Notes: generated by a model not told the origin, from the letters alone. DNA of 64,000 bases from JAWPMT01 sp965267435 (GCA_965267435.1 OZ253960.1:6324001-6388000), one strand, 5' to 3'. Numbered from the stretch's first letter, positions 18,101 through 26,458 are shown. Numbers and translations: made by a program.

Positions 18101-19138
18101 TACCTGGAATGCGATCGGAGAGGCGAGGTGGTTGATGGTGCCCTTGAGCTCGACCTGTGTGCTATCAAGTATAGAGGCCCTTAGTTCGTCGATCGTTATT
18201 TGTTGGTTGTCAAATGAGGCATGTGCGAGCAGACTGATCCTTTCACGGTCGTCTAGTCCGGCGTGCAGCCACTTTCTTGATTCTGGAACAAGTCGCCGTA
18301 TCAATCCAACGGAGATATACGAAGGGTCCATTTGAAGCTCACCACTCTGGTCATTGATGGAGTAGTTACCATTTGTTTGCAGCGACAGACCTGGCAGGTC
18401 AATGTGGAGGCCATCCACCAGAGTCGTGAGATCCCGTGACATGGTACCACGGTCCATCCTCAGGCCAATCGACAGTGTATCCTGGTAATCAAGTGAGAGA
18501 TGTTCGAGTGAGACGCTCAGCAGGTCCGAGCTGCTCAGTTTGGCCACAGCCAATTGCAGATGGTCGATGCGATCGACCCGCGTCGGGGTTTGGAGGGTGA
18601 GTGATCCGCTATCTATCTCAAGGTAGGTCAAGGTCAGACCTGGCAGATCATCGAGCCGGAAACTGGTAGTATCACCAGCTCCGGATTGTTGGGTCGTATC
18701 CCCGAGATAGTATCGAACTTGTGGTCCACGAAGTACGATGCTGTCCAAAGTGTGGACGTCGGCGAGGTTTGCCCTCGTTAGGAGCAACTGGTCGGCACTA
18801 CAAGCGATGGTATCATTGATGGCTACGACTTGCAAGTTCAGTCCCTCAGCAGCAACATCGCGGATGTGGATGCCTTGTCGTCGCCAGAGGTCTGACCAGT
18901 GCCATGTGACGTGAAATCCATCCGCCTGGAGAGAGAGGGTGTCCGTTGGCTGCGCATTGATTCCATATAGGTGAAGTGTGGAAGGGAAATCGTATTCCCA
19001 AGCCAAGAACGATATCTGGAGGTTAGTGGCGAGATAGGATCGGCCAAGAGCAAGCCCCGTCCATACGATGCATATCAGTATGGTCATTGGAGCCAGGAAG
19101 CGCCATAAAATCCTTCTAGCTAGGTTGTTCAAATCCAT
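15188..19138 (-). CDS. tamB: TamB: AsmA-like envelope-spanning bridge protein
   Basis: 1316 residues from the ATG at 19138; an in-frame start 126 bp upstream would put a 42-residue cysteine-rich tail before the membrane anchor and is unlikely. A single N-terminal helix (about residues 13-35) is followed by more than a thousand residues of repetitive beta-strands, as expected for the hydrophobic-groove bridge of the AsmA/TamB superfamily, and the C-terminal TamB domain (GTLELVKGEDELPGIFGTIE, then DVNFDLTSDDPDVNDFL). Such proteins span the periplasm and are linked to lipid transport and outer-membrane assembly. It is co-transcribed with tamL immediately downstream. Confidence 0.92.
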   Translation of the reverse strand: MDLNNLARRILWRFLAPMTILICIVWTGLALGRSYLATNLQISFLAWEYDFPSTLHLYGINAQPTDTLSLQADGFHVTWHWSDLWRRQGIHIRDVAAEGLNLQVVAINDTIACSADQLLLTRANLADVHTLDSIVLRGPQVRYYLGDTTQQSGAGDTTSFRLDDLPGLTLTYLEIDSGSLTLQTPTRVDRIDHLQLAVAKLSSSDLLSVSLEHLSLDYQDTLSIGLRMDRGTMSRDLTTLVDGLHIDLPGLSLQTNGNYSINDQSGELQMDPSYISVGLIRRLVPESRKWLHAGLDDRERISLLAHASFDNQQITIDELRASILDSTQVELKGTINHLASPIAFQVPQLAFESTRANLLELVAPQEVFESIIWPTRTLVSVEAFGNADQFNLSTEVLTPSGAITSSGTATLSPSMAFHVQTDVRSLKINEIVRDLPVCIPSLSLVSDLDVRFRGDSLYSLTSDIALSDLQVEDFEVDTIRALYRKSPGRDSISLAIVDDQLHAAILGRYEERDTSLLELSVSAAANTEGYTAISDYLEHARVGLSASYEWHGNSYADGQITFDTLGVKVPDLAETVVAGTALTYSKQDSLNRSHLQFADGQYANVIWRDPQAADTLDLLSIIQHMDVKFWLDSALHGSFGEEQWALEMDTFQLDMNEGHWDASWAMPHLSFGDYALDSLIYSFGYANGAQRGTLSAAHLVNPLLQDLSLQLNHNGSLRDTDVLLEVMIKESQQEIRLPLRFETLANGYAVGFADSLPLTQPDLKWHGVTDEFIVFDKDLSEVHGRLQVMARSDKEPSVAELFVNHSPGNTVLDVLLEHVDIEPIKKVVHWPQDLALTGTLYSDVHLTYRDTLAIKGYLAIDESLLQLPESKTVIKLSEDFIDFDGRELSLRDFVVYDEQDNPLTINGTVQVMEENVPFDLTVEGDRFIMIQSEERSGHFAGHLSSRASLHATGDMDEINISGDFEILPDARLTYYPEETAEIVSTHSSISFIDFSDSTALPLAPPPVTHAINWDVEFILNETDFEIILDEESQEFVRFFANGTLELVKGEDELPGIFGTIESTKGRAFIGLPTVSDINMIIDQLNVRFDGDVSNPKITFVGHENFHLSPAALDVAFANKQRDVNFKVIFKLDEATPETIDVNFDLTSDDPDVNDFLRSKPPDTRTTYAINILAFGALEMFGDGGSDFSIVASKLNELAHRNIKHADVFFQASDVRNEDGTRERTDFKYSVSKSFLKNRLSVALGGTLGKELAEGEVADLLDDVEVNYLLKKDPMLSAKGTHKHRFDDVFDGEVQETTIGLHFLKRFRLKKRKEEPQ

Positions 19139-19613
19139 GCGGTTGGTGGCGGGGAATATACGATCGATTGATGGGCTGTGGCAACGAAGTGTAGTGGACC
19201 GGTAACGTATACACCTCAACGTGGGTGGCAGGGGAAAATGACCGTTGCAAACGATGGGTGCCAAAGAGATTTACTGTGTACCCGGAATGGGGAGGGACAC
19301 TCGCTCGCTTCAGTTCGTTGGCCCCGACTAGAAGTTGAGAATCATATACTTATAAGTCGGGGTAAATGGGATTTATTGGATTTTAATTACGTTATAAGCA
19401 ATTGTATTATCCCAACTACTATTTCAACCTTCAATTCACCATTCCACGATTGAAAATTCCTGATCACGGGTTTCTATGAGCTTGGTACTTAGGCCTTTCA
19501 TACCTTAGTTGCGTGGTTGCGATTGGGACACCAGTCCAAATTTTGTAAATCGCTCCTTCCCATACCACTTGAAAGCAGCTAAAGAGATTTTTAAACACAA
19601 TTTACAACAAGCT
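19139..19613. other. 475-bp divergent intergenic region between tamB and a lipoprotein gene
   Basis: No credible gene. A candidate promoter for the lipoprotein (TTG at 19482-19484, 16 bp, TACCTTAG at 19501-19508) lies in its right part; the spacing is shorter than usual. The tamB promoter should lie in the left part but no clear element is seen. The segment ACGTTATAAGCAATTG at about 19389 recurs with one or two changes at 20131, overlapping a start codon. Confidence 0.4.
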
Positions 19614-20057
19614 ATGACAAATAAATTCCAACCTTTAGTAGGAGCACTGCTGTTGTTCAGTGCGCTAGTATTCACCTCTTGTGGAAGTGACAGTGAGGAT
19701 GAGCCTCCAGTAAACATCGATCACATTACCTCTGCGGTATGGACATTTGAAGAAGTGGTGGACGCAGCTGATGCCAACTCTTCTATTGGCCTATCATTTT
19801 TTGCACCCGCTACGTTATCTTTTTCAGATGACAATACGTTCGTTGCGTCGACTTTGGACGGAGAGTTCGAAGGTACATGGAGCTTCGCTGAGAATGTGCT
19901 CACATTCGAGGATGAAGAGAACCCCACTACTTTCGAAGTACGTGAATTGAATGCCAGCCGATTGCTTCTGTATTTCAATGGTCCTGTTTTCGATCCCAAT
20001 ACGGAGCAGACTTTTGAATTGGACGGAGCTCTGCTTTACGTCGCAGGCCAGGAATAG
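19614..20057 (+). CDS. Lipocalin-like lipoprotein
   Basis: 147 residues from the ATG at 19614; the frame is open from 19509 but only this Met places the lipoprotein leader at the N-terminus. The leader ends LVFTSCGS, so the mature protein starts at Cys. It is followed by an acidic linker and alternating beta-strands: SAVWTFEEVVDA, PATLSFSDDNTFVAS, GEFEGTWSFAENVLTFED, a pattern typical of the lipocalin-like lipoproteins common in Bacteroidota. No ligand can be inferred. A hairpin at 20081 closes the unit. Confidence 0.72.
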   Translation: MTNKFQPLVGALLLFSALVFTSCGSDSEDEPPVNIDHITSAVWTFEEVVDAADANSSIGLSFFAPATLSFSDDNTFVASTLDGEFEGTWSFAENVLTFEDEENPTTFEVRELNASRLLLYFNGPVFDPNTEQTFELDGALLYVAGQE

Positions 20058-20080
20058 ATATTTCTTCTAAGCATACAAGA

Positions 20081-20104
20081 CCCGATGGAATGACTTCCAT
20101 CGGG
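20081..20104 (+). terminator. Possible terminator hairpin after the lipoprotein gene
   Basis: A perfect 10-bp stem, CCCGATGGAA with TTCCATCGGG, with a 4-nt loop. The downstream tract (TTGAATTATTTCG) is only moderately T-rich, so termination may be incomplete and read-through into the methyltransferase gene is possible. Confidence 0.6.
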
Positions 20105-20138
20105 TTGAATTATTTCGTTTGATTTAGAATAACGTTAT

Positions 20139-20759
20139 ATGCAATTAGAGTTGATCGTGGTGCTCAAGAAAGCCTGGTGGAAGTTGCGACCTATGCTTTT
20201 TCCTAGCCAGGAGCCCAGGAATTTTCTGTTGAGCAAGCTTCCACAGAATTCCGTCGGCGCTGAGATAGGGGCATGGAAGGGTGATTTCTCATCGAGGATA
20301 CTCAGCAAGATCAACCCAAGAAAACTGTACCTGATCGATCCTTACAGGTACGTCGCCGAGTACGGAGAAGCCCTGTACGGAGGTCGGTCTGGCAGTCAGG
20401 AAAGAATGAATGAAGTCTACAAGTCTGTTGTCAACAGATTCCGCACCGAAATAAGCAACGAGCGGCTTGAGATCATCCGAAACTCTTCCCGGTCCGCTTT
20501 GTCAAACTTCCAGGACAATGACCTGGATTGGGTCTACATTGATGGTGACCACACGTACGAATACGTGAAGAAAGACCTCGAAACCTCATGGAGCAAAGTC
20601 CGGATCGGTGGATTCATCACCGGCGATGACTACAACCTAATGGGCTGGTGGGAAGACGGTGTGACGAAAGCCGTCAATGAATTCATAGAGCAAAACCGGG
20701 ATTCCATCGGTGAGGTCCTTTTCAACGGCACGCAATTCCTTATTGAGAAGAGGCGATAG
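20139..20759 (+). CDS. Class I SAM-dependent methyltransferase
   Basis: 206 residues. The SAM-binding motif I region is VGAEIGAWKGDFSSRIL, followed by KLYLIDPYRY (acidic residue after strand 2) and a post-motif block LDWVYIDGDHTYEYVKKDL, the DGDH signature of the Methyltransf_24 group. The later GGFITGDDYN strand completes the Rossmann fold. Enzymes of this group often methylate small molecules or glycans, frequently near glycosyltransferase genes; none is nearby, so the substrate is unknown. There is no signal peptide, so it is cytoplasmic. Confidence 0.85.
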   Translation: MQLELIVVLKKAWWKLRPMLFPSQEPRNFLLSKLPQNSVGAEIGAWKGDFSSRILSKINPRKLYLIDPYRYVAEYGEALYGGRSGSQERMNEVYKSVVNRFRTEISNERLEIIRNSSRSALSNFQDNDLDWVYIDGDHTYEYVKKDLETSWSKVRIGGFITGDDYNLMGWWEDGVTKAVNEFIEQNRDSIGEVLFNGTQFLIEKRR

Positions 20760-20898
20760 GCCTTCCACAAACCCACAAATGCACTTCTAAGGCACCTTTC
20801 GCCTTACTTCCGTCCCCGCGAATCGATCAAGAAATAATCGCTGTTTCGCCGTAGTTTTTTCGACCGTTCAGGTACATTGGTTCGCAGAAGCTATCACC

Positions 20899-21804
20899 AT
20901 GACAAGACTGCTGACCTTCCTGATATTTACTATTCCCTTCACTATGGTCGCCCAGGAGGTAGAGAAGCCTCGCAAGGCTACACTCAAGGTAATGACCTAC
21001 AACATCTGGAATGGTTTTGATTGGGGCAAAGACAGTGTACGGCGGAGACAGACTGTCCAGTGGATTGCCGAACAGGCACCTGATGTTGTGGCCTTACAGG
21101 AACTATGCGGTTACACCGAAGAGCAACTGAAAATGGACGCAGCACAATGGGGGCACGCCTACACACAACTCCTCAAGACCGAGGGTTATCCGACCGGAAT
21201 CACTTCCAATCAACCCATTGATATTGTCGAGAAGAAAGTAGATACCTTCTGGCACGGGTTGCTGCATGTGCGTACGTACGGGATCGATTTCTACGTGGTT
21301 CACCTTTCACCAGCAGATGTTGACTTTCGGCTACTAGAGGCCCGTCAGATCACCGCACGAATTCAGGAGGGCGCTCCCGAGCACTTCATCATACTGGGTG
21401 ATTTCAATGGGCATTCCCCGATGGATGCACAAGCAATGGAGTTGAAGACCGGCTTGAGGGAGCGGCGTACACCTAAAGAAGGTGCGCAATACAGCAATCT
21501 GCGATTGGGTGAGTTCGACTATGCAGCCATGTCAGAGTTTCTGGCCCTTCCGGCTGTTGACCTGGCACTGGGAAGAGTTGATTTGGTTGCAGAGGGCCAT
21601 ACGTTTCCGACTCCTGTCCTCGTGGGACTGTACGATCAGACAGAGCAGACGGTTATCCAAAATAGAGTGCGTATCGACTACATTTTGGCGAGTCCGGAAC
21701 TGGCGAAGTCTTGCACCGGCCTCCAGATCTTTAACCAGCGAGGCACACACGATTTGTCGGATCATTATCCAGTGATGGCGGAGTTTGAATGGAAGGATCT
21801 TTGA
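20899..21804 (+). CDS. Exported endonuclease/exonuclease/phosphatase-fold hydrolase (second member)
   Basis: 301 residues with a signal peptide of about 19 residues ending MVAQ. EEP-fold blocks in order: KVMTYNIWNG, VVALQELCGY (metal Glu), DFYVVHLSP, FIILGDFNGHSP, RIDYILASPEL and the catalytic SDHYPVMAEF near the end. It differs from the 361-1197 enzyme in spacing and loops, so the two are distant paralogues. The shorter insertions and the HLSPADVDFR segment resemble metal-dependent hydrolases of the Mg-phosphodiesterase type; the substrate is unknown. Its 3' end merges with a dispersed repeat at 21800-21896. Confidence 0.85.
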   Translation: MTRLLTFLIFTIPFTMVAQEVEKPRKATLKVMTYNIWNGFDWGKDSVRRRQTVQWIAEQAPDVVALQELCGYTEEQLKMDAAQWGHAYTQLLKTEGYPTGITSNQPIDIVEKKVDTFWHGLLHVRTYGIDFYVVHLSPADVDFRLLEARQITARIQEGAPEHFIILGDFNGHSPMDAQAMELKTGLRERRTPKEGAQYSNLRLGEFDYAAMSEFLALPAVDLALGRVDLVAEGHTFPTPVLVGLYDQTEQTVIQNRVRIDYILASPELAKSCTGLQIFNQRGTHDLSDHYPVMAEFEWKDL

Positions 21805-21896
21805 TCCTGGTTCTTGGTTGCGGTTCTTGGTTCTTTGATTCTTCTTCGTAGTTGCATCGTGTGAACCAAGAACGAAAAACGAAGAACAAAGAACTA
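21800..21896. repeat. Dispersed imperfect palindromic repeat, copy A
   Basis: Units GGTTCTTGG (21809 and 21822) on the left face complementary CCAAGAAC (21866) and GAACAAAGAAC (21884) on the right, giving an imperfect inverted repeat between convergent genes. The 12-mer TTTGATCCTGGT at 21800-21811 recurs exactly at 24107-24118 in copy B. The element overlaps the stop codon of the preceding gene and touches the stop of the following one. Confidence 0.6.
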
Positions 21897-22157
21897 TCTG
21901 TTCATCCTCTTCCAAATAAACAGGATCAAGAGTGCTCCCAGTACTGATACGATCCAATCCCTGGGACTGAGGAAGCTCACACGGCCATCGCTGGCAATGC
22001 CAATGAGGCGTCCAAGCCATCCGCCAAGAATTGCACCACCAACGCCAATGAGAATGGTGACCAAAATTCCTCCCGGATCTTTGCCGGGCATGATGGCTTT
22101 TGCGATCAGACCTGCGACAAGGCCAAAGGCGGCCCAAACTAGTAGACTCCAAAGCAT
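21894..22157 (-). CDS. GlsB/YeaQ/YmgE-family small stress-response membrane protein
   Basis: 87 residues, three hydrophobic segments. The GLVAGLIAKAIMPGKDPGGILVT-type run at residues 12-33 and the glycine-rich GVGGAILGGWLG second helix are the family hallmark (the old name was transglycosylase-associated protein). Members are short inner-membrane proteins induced under stress in several bacteria; a molecular activity is not established. It is monocistronic, convergent with the EEP gene. Confidence 0.88.
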   Translation of the reverse strand: MLWSLLVWAAFGLVAGLIAKAIMPGKDPGGILVTILIGVGGAILGGWLGRLIGIASDGRVSFLSPRDWIVSVLGALLILFIWKRMNR

Positions 22158-22373
22158 AATTTGAATTGATTAGGATTTATCAGAAAAGTGTCTGTATCAA
22201 GATACCTGATTCCTTTCAAAACTGGAGAGCTTGGCCCAAAGATTCACTCCTCCCATCTTAGGTTCAAGCAGCATTCAATTGTGGACTGTCGACTACAATT
22301 GTCAGTTTACCACCCAATAGGATGCAAGCTTCACCCTCAGCGAATTCTGGCCATTTATGGCTATTTTTATCCA

Positions 22374-22790
22374 ATGAGGTTTGTCTATATCATGATGTCC
22401 GCGATGTTGTTGATGGCTTGTGCAGCATCCAATAAATCTGGAAACTACTACGATACCGCAAAGTCTGACGACAGTCGGTTGTATCTCAATCTCATGGACT
22501 ACCTACGTGGGCAGCCAGGTGTGCAGTTTCACAGAGATCACGTGACGATCCGAGGAACGAGGTCCTTCAATGCTGATGAGGAGCCTCTGTACGTCATCAA
22601 CGGCAGCATCATTGGTAACAGCTATCAGCAGGCCAACAGCGTGATCGACCCCAACGACATTGCGTCCGTGCGGATTCTCAAGGACGTCACATCCACGGCC
22701 GACTATGGCATGCGAGGTGCTAACGGCGTGATTTTGATCAAGACCAAGCCATCTAAGGAGAAGAAAGCAGAAGACTCAGGGGAGCAATAG
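22374..22790 (+). CDS. Lipoprotein consisting of an isolated TonB-receptor plug domain
   Basis: 138 residues from the ATG at 22374; a start at 22188 would add 62 residues unlike any leader, while MRFVYIMMSAMLLMACAAS is a clear lipoprotein signal. The mature part contains VTIRGTRSF, EPLYVINGSIIG, NDIASVRILKDVTSTADYGMRGANGVILIKT, which is the central to C-terminal half of a SusC-type plug (the TonB-dependent receptor plug fold). No barrel follows; the protein ends at a lysine-rich tail. Small plug-only lipoproteins occur in Bacteroidota, with no established role. Confidence 0.78.
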   Translation: MRFVYIMMSAMLLMACAASNKSGNYYDTAKSDDSRLYLNLMDYLRGQPGVQFHRDHVTIRGTRSFNADEEPLYVINGSIIGNSYQQANSVIDPNDIASVRILKDVTSTADYGMRGANGVILIKTKPSKEKKAEDSGEQ

Positions 22791-22818
22791 TCCGCCACCT
22801 GATTGGGTGTGAGTTCTA

Positions 22819-24075
22819 CTACTTTTTTGTAATTCCTTCGACAGATTCAAGATCGCCAAACGACGATCCACCGATCCTATCCTCTGGCTTCTCTACGCAG
22901 TACACTCCTCCCAGGTCCATCTGCGGGATGCACTCATTGCAGGCGGTACAGCCGGACCTTGTGATCAAGCCTTTTTGGAGATTGTGGACAAAAGCAGCGT
23001 CATAGATCAGCGCTCTCCCCAGTGCCATTAGTTCAAAACCGGCGTCCATCGCAGTGTTCATATTGTCCAATGACACCAAACCACCAATCAACGCCAGGGG
23101 TAGCTTCACGTGGTTTCGTACCTCTTTGGCCATCTCGAAGAAGAACATCTCTTCGAACGGGTATTTCTTTACAATCCCCGGCCCAAACAGACGCATACCG
23201 ATTCTCTGCAGCTTATTTTCCTCGGCCTCAATCATTTGTTGCAGTGGACGTCCACCGCGCAAGAGATAGAAGGGTGTTTTGCTGGTGTAGCCCCCGGAAA
23301 GGACCAATGCATCGACGCCTGCCGCTTCCAACATTCCCGCGAATAGGACTGCTTCATGCAGTTCCAATCCGCCTTTGAATCCATCGGCCAGGTTCATTTT
23401 CACAAGAATGGGGAAATCCGCCGGTAGCCGTGAACGGATCTCGGCAATGATCTGGAGAGGCAGTTTTGCCCTGTTTTCGAGTGGTCCTCCGTATTCATCT
23501 TTCCGACGGTTGACTTTCGGGCAAAGGAACTGGCTTAGCAGATAGCCATGCCCGGCATGCACCTCAATCGCATCGAAGCCCGCCGCGAGAGCCAATTCCG
23601 CTGCGTTGCCATACTCCCTAATGACCTGGCCGATGTTGGCTTTGGTCATAGCATGCCCGAAGGGCAGGCCGCTGAACATCCCATATTCGTTGACAATGAA
23701 GGAGGGCCCCTTCGGGCCACGACCGGTTGAGGGATGGACCTTGCTGAAGTATCCACTGTGCGCGAGCTGAATGGAGGCGGCACCTCCGGCCTCGTGCATA
23801 GCATCGGTGAAAGCCGTGAGATCAGGGATGATTTCCGCCCGCAAATAGATCTGCCTGTCAAAAGTCCGGCCATCGGCATTCACCGCACAATATGCCAGAG
23901 TTGTCATCGCCGTTCCTCCCTCTATTATCCGGCGGTGCCATGCGATCATTTGATCGGTAGGCGCATTGTTTTCCCAATAACCCTCGCTGGTCGCCGACTT
24001 GATGATCCGATTCTTCAGTGTCAGCCCACCAAGCCGGAACGGTGTGAAAACCTCGGAACGATCAGCTCCTTCCAT
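22819..24075 (-). CDS. Old Yellow Enzyme-family NADH:flavin oxidoreductase
   Basis: 418 residues. FMN-barrel blocks: TPFRLGGLTLKNRIIKSAT at the start, ASIQLAHSGYFSK (active-site His region), FDAIEVHAGHGYLLSQFL with the substrate-binding His pair, NRRKDEYGG, and late PLALIGGL with FELMALGRALI for phosphate binding. The C-terminus carries GCTACNEC and a further Cys ten residues on, reminiscent of the iron-sulfur site of 2,4-dienoyl-CoA reductases, but the FAD/NAD half of those enzymes is absent. It probably reduces an activated alkene with NAD(P)H. It is separated from the peptidase gene upstream by a dispersed repeat. Confidence 0.88.
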   Translation of the reverse strand: MEGADRSEVFTPFRLGGLTLKNRIIKSATSEGYWENNAPTDQMIAWHRRIIEGGTAMTTLAYCAVNADGRTFDRQIYLRAEIIPDLTAFTDAMHEAGGAASIQLAHSGYFSKVHPSTGRGPKGPSFIVNEYGMFSGLPFGHAMTKANIGQVIREYGNAAELALAAGFDAIEVHAGHGYLLSQFLCPKVNRRKDEYGGPLENRAKLPLQIIAEIRSRLPADFPILVKMNLADGFKGGLELHEAVLFAGMLEAAGVDALVLSGGYTSKTPFYLLRGGRPLQQMIEAEENKLQRIGMRLFGPGIVKKYPFEEMFFFEMAKEVRNHVKLPLALIGGLVSLDNMNTAMDAGFELMALGRALIYDAAFVHNLQKGLITRSGCTACNECIPQMDLGGVYCVEKPEDRIGGSSFGDLESVEGITKK

Positions 24076-24099
24076 TCAATTGACCCTCGTCTTTCGATT

Positions 24100-24165
24100 G
24101 CTGTTCTTTGATCCTGGTCATGAACCAAGAACGATGATCCAGGAACAATGATCCAAGAACCATCA
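24100..24165. repeat. Dispersed imperfect palindromic repeat, copy B
   Basis: GTTCTTTGATCCTGGT (24103-24118) is followed at 24122 by GAACCAAGAACGATGATCC and at 24150 by GATCCAAGAACC, an imperfect inverted repeat of the same unit as copy A. It occupies the short gap between the S9 peptidase stop and the OYE start on the minus strand. Confidence 0.6.
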
Positions 24166-26217
24166 CCTGTCCATCGCGACGCCCTCATCGCCCTTATCCC
24201 TGTACTTCTCAAACCACCCCAATACGTAAGCGACCTTCGACATGAGGTAGCTGGGCCGATTGGCGATCCCGTGACTGGCTTCAGGAATTCGTACCATCGC
24301 TGATTCCACTTGCTGGATCTGCAAGGCAGCGTAATATTGTTCACTTTCTGAGATCGGTGTTCGATAGTCTACTTCACCAGTGAGAAGCATTGTGGGCGTT
24401 GTGACGTTGCCCACCAATGAGATCGGTGAGCGTTTCATGTAGTGCTCGGCGTGATCCCAGGGATAGCCTGGGAACCAGTACTTGTAGAAGAATGCGGGCC
24501 CATCAGCGTAGAGCACGAAGCTGTACCAGTTGATGACGGGCTTTGCCACTACAGCCGCTCGGAATCGGTCTGTCTTGCCGATGATCCAGCTACTGAGTAC
24601 TCCGCCTCCACTGCCGCCAGTGACAAAGAGATTGCTCTCGTCGATATAGCCCTTCTCGATCACGGCATCGACACCCGACATGAGGTCGTCGTAGTCTTCG
24701 CCGGGGTAGTTGTGATGGATCAGGTTGCCAAACTCCGCACCGTAGCTCGTACTGCCACGAGGATTTGTGAAGAGTACGACATAGCCGGCCGCGGCATAGA
24801 GTTGGCCCTCGGCTGAGAAGCGATTGCCATAGTTGGCGAATGGACCGCCATGAATCTCTAAAATCAACGGGTACTTTTTGTTGGGATCGAAATTGGGTGG
24901 CTTGCAGATCCAGCCTTGTACATCTCTGTTGTCATGTGACGACTTGAACCAGATCTCCTCTACTGCTCCGGGTGCTTTGTACGTAAACAGGTCCTTATTG
25001 ACGTCGGTCAACCTTTTTGCCGTGGCACCCTTAGCTACTGAGGCCAGATCCGCCGGATGGGAGGGGCTGGTGAGGGTAAAGGCGATACGGTCATTGGCGG
25101 AGACGGTAAATGTTCCTCCAGAATAAGGTCGTCCCAGCGAGAGCCCTCCCACCTGATCGGCTATTTGCTGGACCTTTCCGGCGAGGCTCGTCATAGCGAT
25201 TTTAGTATCGCCTTTGTCATCGTATTGGAAATAGATACCCTTGCTGTCCCCACTCCATTGGGGGTTGGCAATATCGCGATCAAGGTTTGTAGCGATCATT
25301 TTCTTTGAACTGCCGTCGGCATTCATCACATAGAGGTTTGTGACCTGGTAGCCTTGGTACGTATCATCAAATCCCAGGTAGGCGATCTTCTTTCCATTTG
25401 GCGAGATGACTGGACTTCCATCGGGTCCCTGCCTGTCGGTGAGTGCCGTGATTACCCCTGTGGACACCCGTACCCTGTGTACCTCCGAGTTGCGGGGGTC
25501 GTATTCACCATTCTCCTTACGGTTGGCGGAGAAGAGGATCGATTGGCTGTCGGGGGTCCAGGAGAGTTGCCCTCCATGATCGAAATCTCCATCTGTCAAT
25601 TGTCGGGGGGTACCGCCATCAGTTGACACGACAAAGATGTGGCGGAAACCCTCGCGGACATAGCCTTGCCCATCTTGCCGATAGGTCATTTTTGTGATGT
25701 ATTTGGGGGCTTCCGCCCAATGGGCGCCGGCAGGCTTGGCAGGCAAGGTGACCAGGGATTCGCTCTGTCCCTTGACAAACATGGATATGGCAAGCCGGGT
25801 GCCGTCGGGAGATAGGTGGAGGCTACCGGGGGTTTCAGTGAAATTGGTGAGTTTGGCTTCGGAGCCGTCATCAAACCATTTGGCGTAGACCTGAGTCGAA
25901 CCGTCCTTGTTTGAAAGAAAATAGACCTTCTTGCCGTCGGGTGACCATCGTGGTGAGTAGTCGTTTTGATTGCCCGTCGTCACGGGACGATTGTCCGACC
26001 CGTCAAAGTTGACCATCCAAATGTTGGTATGCGTTTGGTCGCATTTTATATCCCGGAATGCACGCAGATAAAGGATGCGATTCCCGTCTGAAGAGATCTG
26101 TGGATCAGAAACATTTTCGAGTTCGAAGACATCCAGCAATTCCAGTTGGTCGGTCTGTGCGACCAGGTCTGAGGCGAAAAAGAGCAGACCGATAATTAGC
26201 GAATAAAAGATTTTCAT
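24163..26217 (-). CDS. S9-family serine peptidase (prolyl oligopeptidase/acylaminoacyl-peptidase type)
   Basis: 684 residues with a 20-residue signal peptide ending LVAQ. Residues about 25-400 form a WD40-like beta-propeller with repeated PxWSPDGKxI/YF motifs. The alpha/beta-hydrolase domain follows: PLILEIHGGPFANYG (oxyanion region), FVTGGSGGGVLSSW with nucleophile Ser near 535, LLTGEVDYRTP with Asp near 617, and EASHGI with His near 649. The triad is complete, so it should be active. The enzymes remove short N-terminal peptides or acylated residues; here it acts in the periplasm, likely in peptide nutrition. Confidence 0.92.
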   Translation of the reverse strand: MKIFYSLIIGLLFFASDLVAQTDQLELLDVFELENVSDPQISSDGNRILYLRAFRDIKCDQTHTNIWMVNFDGSDNRPVTTGNQNDYSPRWSPDGKKVYFLSNKDGSTQVYAKWFDDGSEAKLTNFTETPGSLHLSPDGTRLAISMFVKGQSESLVTLPAKPAGAHWAEAPKYITKMTYRQDGQGYVREGFRHIFVVSTDGGTPRQLTDGDFDHGGQLSWTPDSQSILFSANRKENGEYDPRNSEVHRVRVSTGVITALTDRQGPDGSPVISPNGKKIAYLGFDDTYQGYQVTNLYVMNADGSSKKMIATNLDRDIANPQWSGDSKGIYFQYDDKGDTKIAMTSLAGKVQQIADQVGGLSLGRPYSGGTFTVSANDRIAFTLTSPSHPADLASVAKGATAKRLTDVNKDLFTYKAPGAVEEIWFKSSHDNRDVQGWICKPPNFDPNKKYPLILEIHGGPFANYGNRFSAEGQLYAAAGYVVLFTNPRGSTSYGAEFGNLIHHNYPGEDYDDLMSGVDAVIEKGYIDESNLFVTGGSGGGVLSSWIIGKTDRFRAAVVAKPVINWYSFVLYADGPAFFYKYWFPGYPWDHAEHYMKRSPISLVGNVTTPTMLLTGEVDYRTPISESEQYYAALQIQQVESAMVRIPEASHGIANRPSYLMSKVAYVLGWFEKYRDKGDEGVAMDR

Positions 26218-26458
26218 TGGTTTGGTTGGGAATGGTGGATAAGCAATTTACTGAAGTTCCTACTTCTTTGATCTGTCTTCCCCGTGCATAGTTCGTCTGG
26301 GAAGAAGGATCGAGCAATCCCTGCCAGGGAGTAGGAGCCTGCAGAAATTCAGTGTTTGTGGCGGTTTGGGGCAGGTGTATAGGCTTCCTGTTGATCTCTG
26401 GAATTGACCATATTTGTCTGTGTATGTATTGCGGGATCAAGTGTTGGGAGTAACAAGT

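Noticed and set aside
15127..19053. Many long frames opposite to tamB and tamL
   Set aside because: They follow the codon pattern of the large real genes on the minus strand and show no domain.
19178..19453. 91-codon ORF in the tamB upstream gap
   Set aside because: No family resemblance, overlaps the likely tamB promoter region, ends in AT-rich text with stop-poor chance composition.
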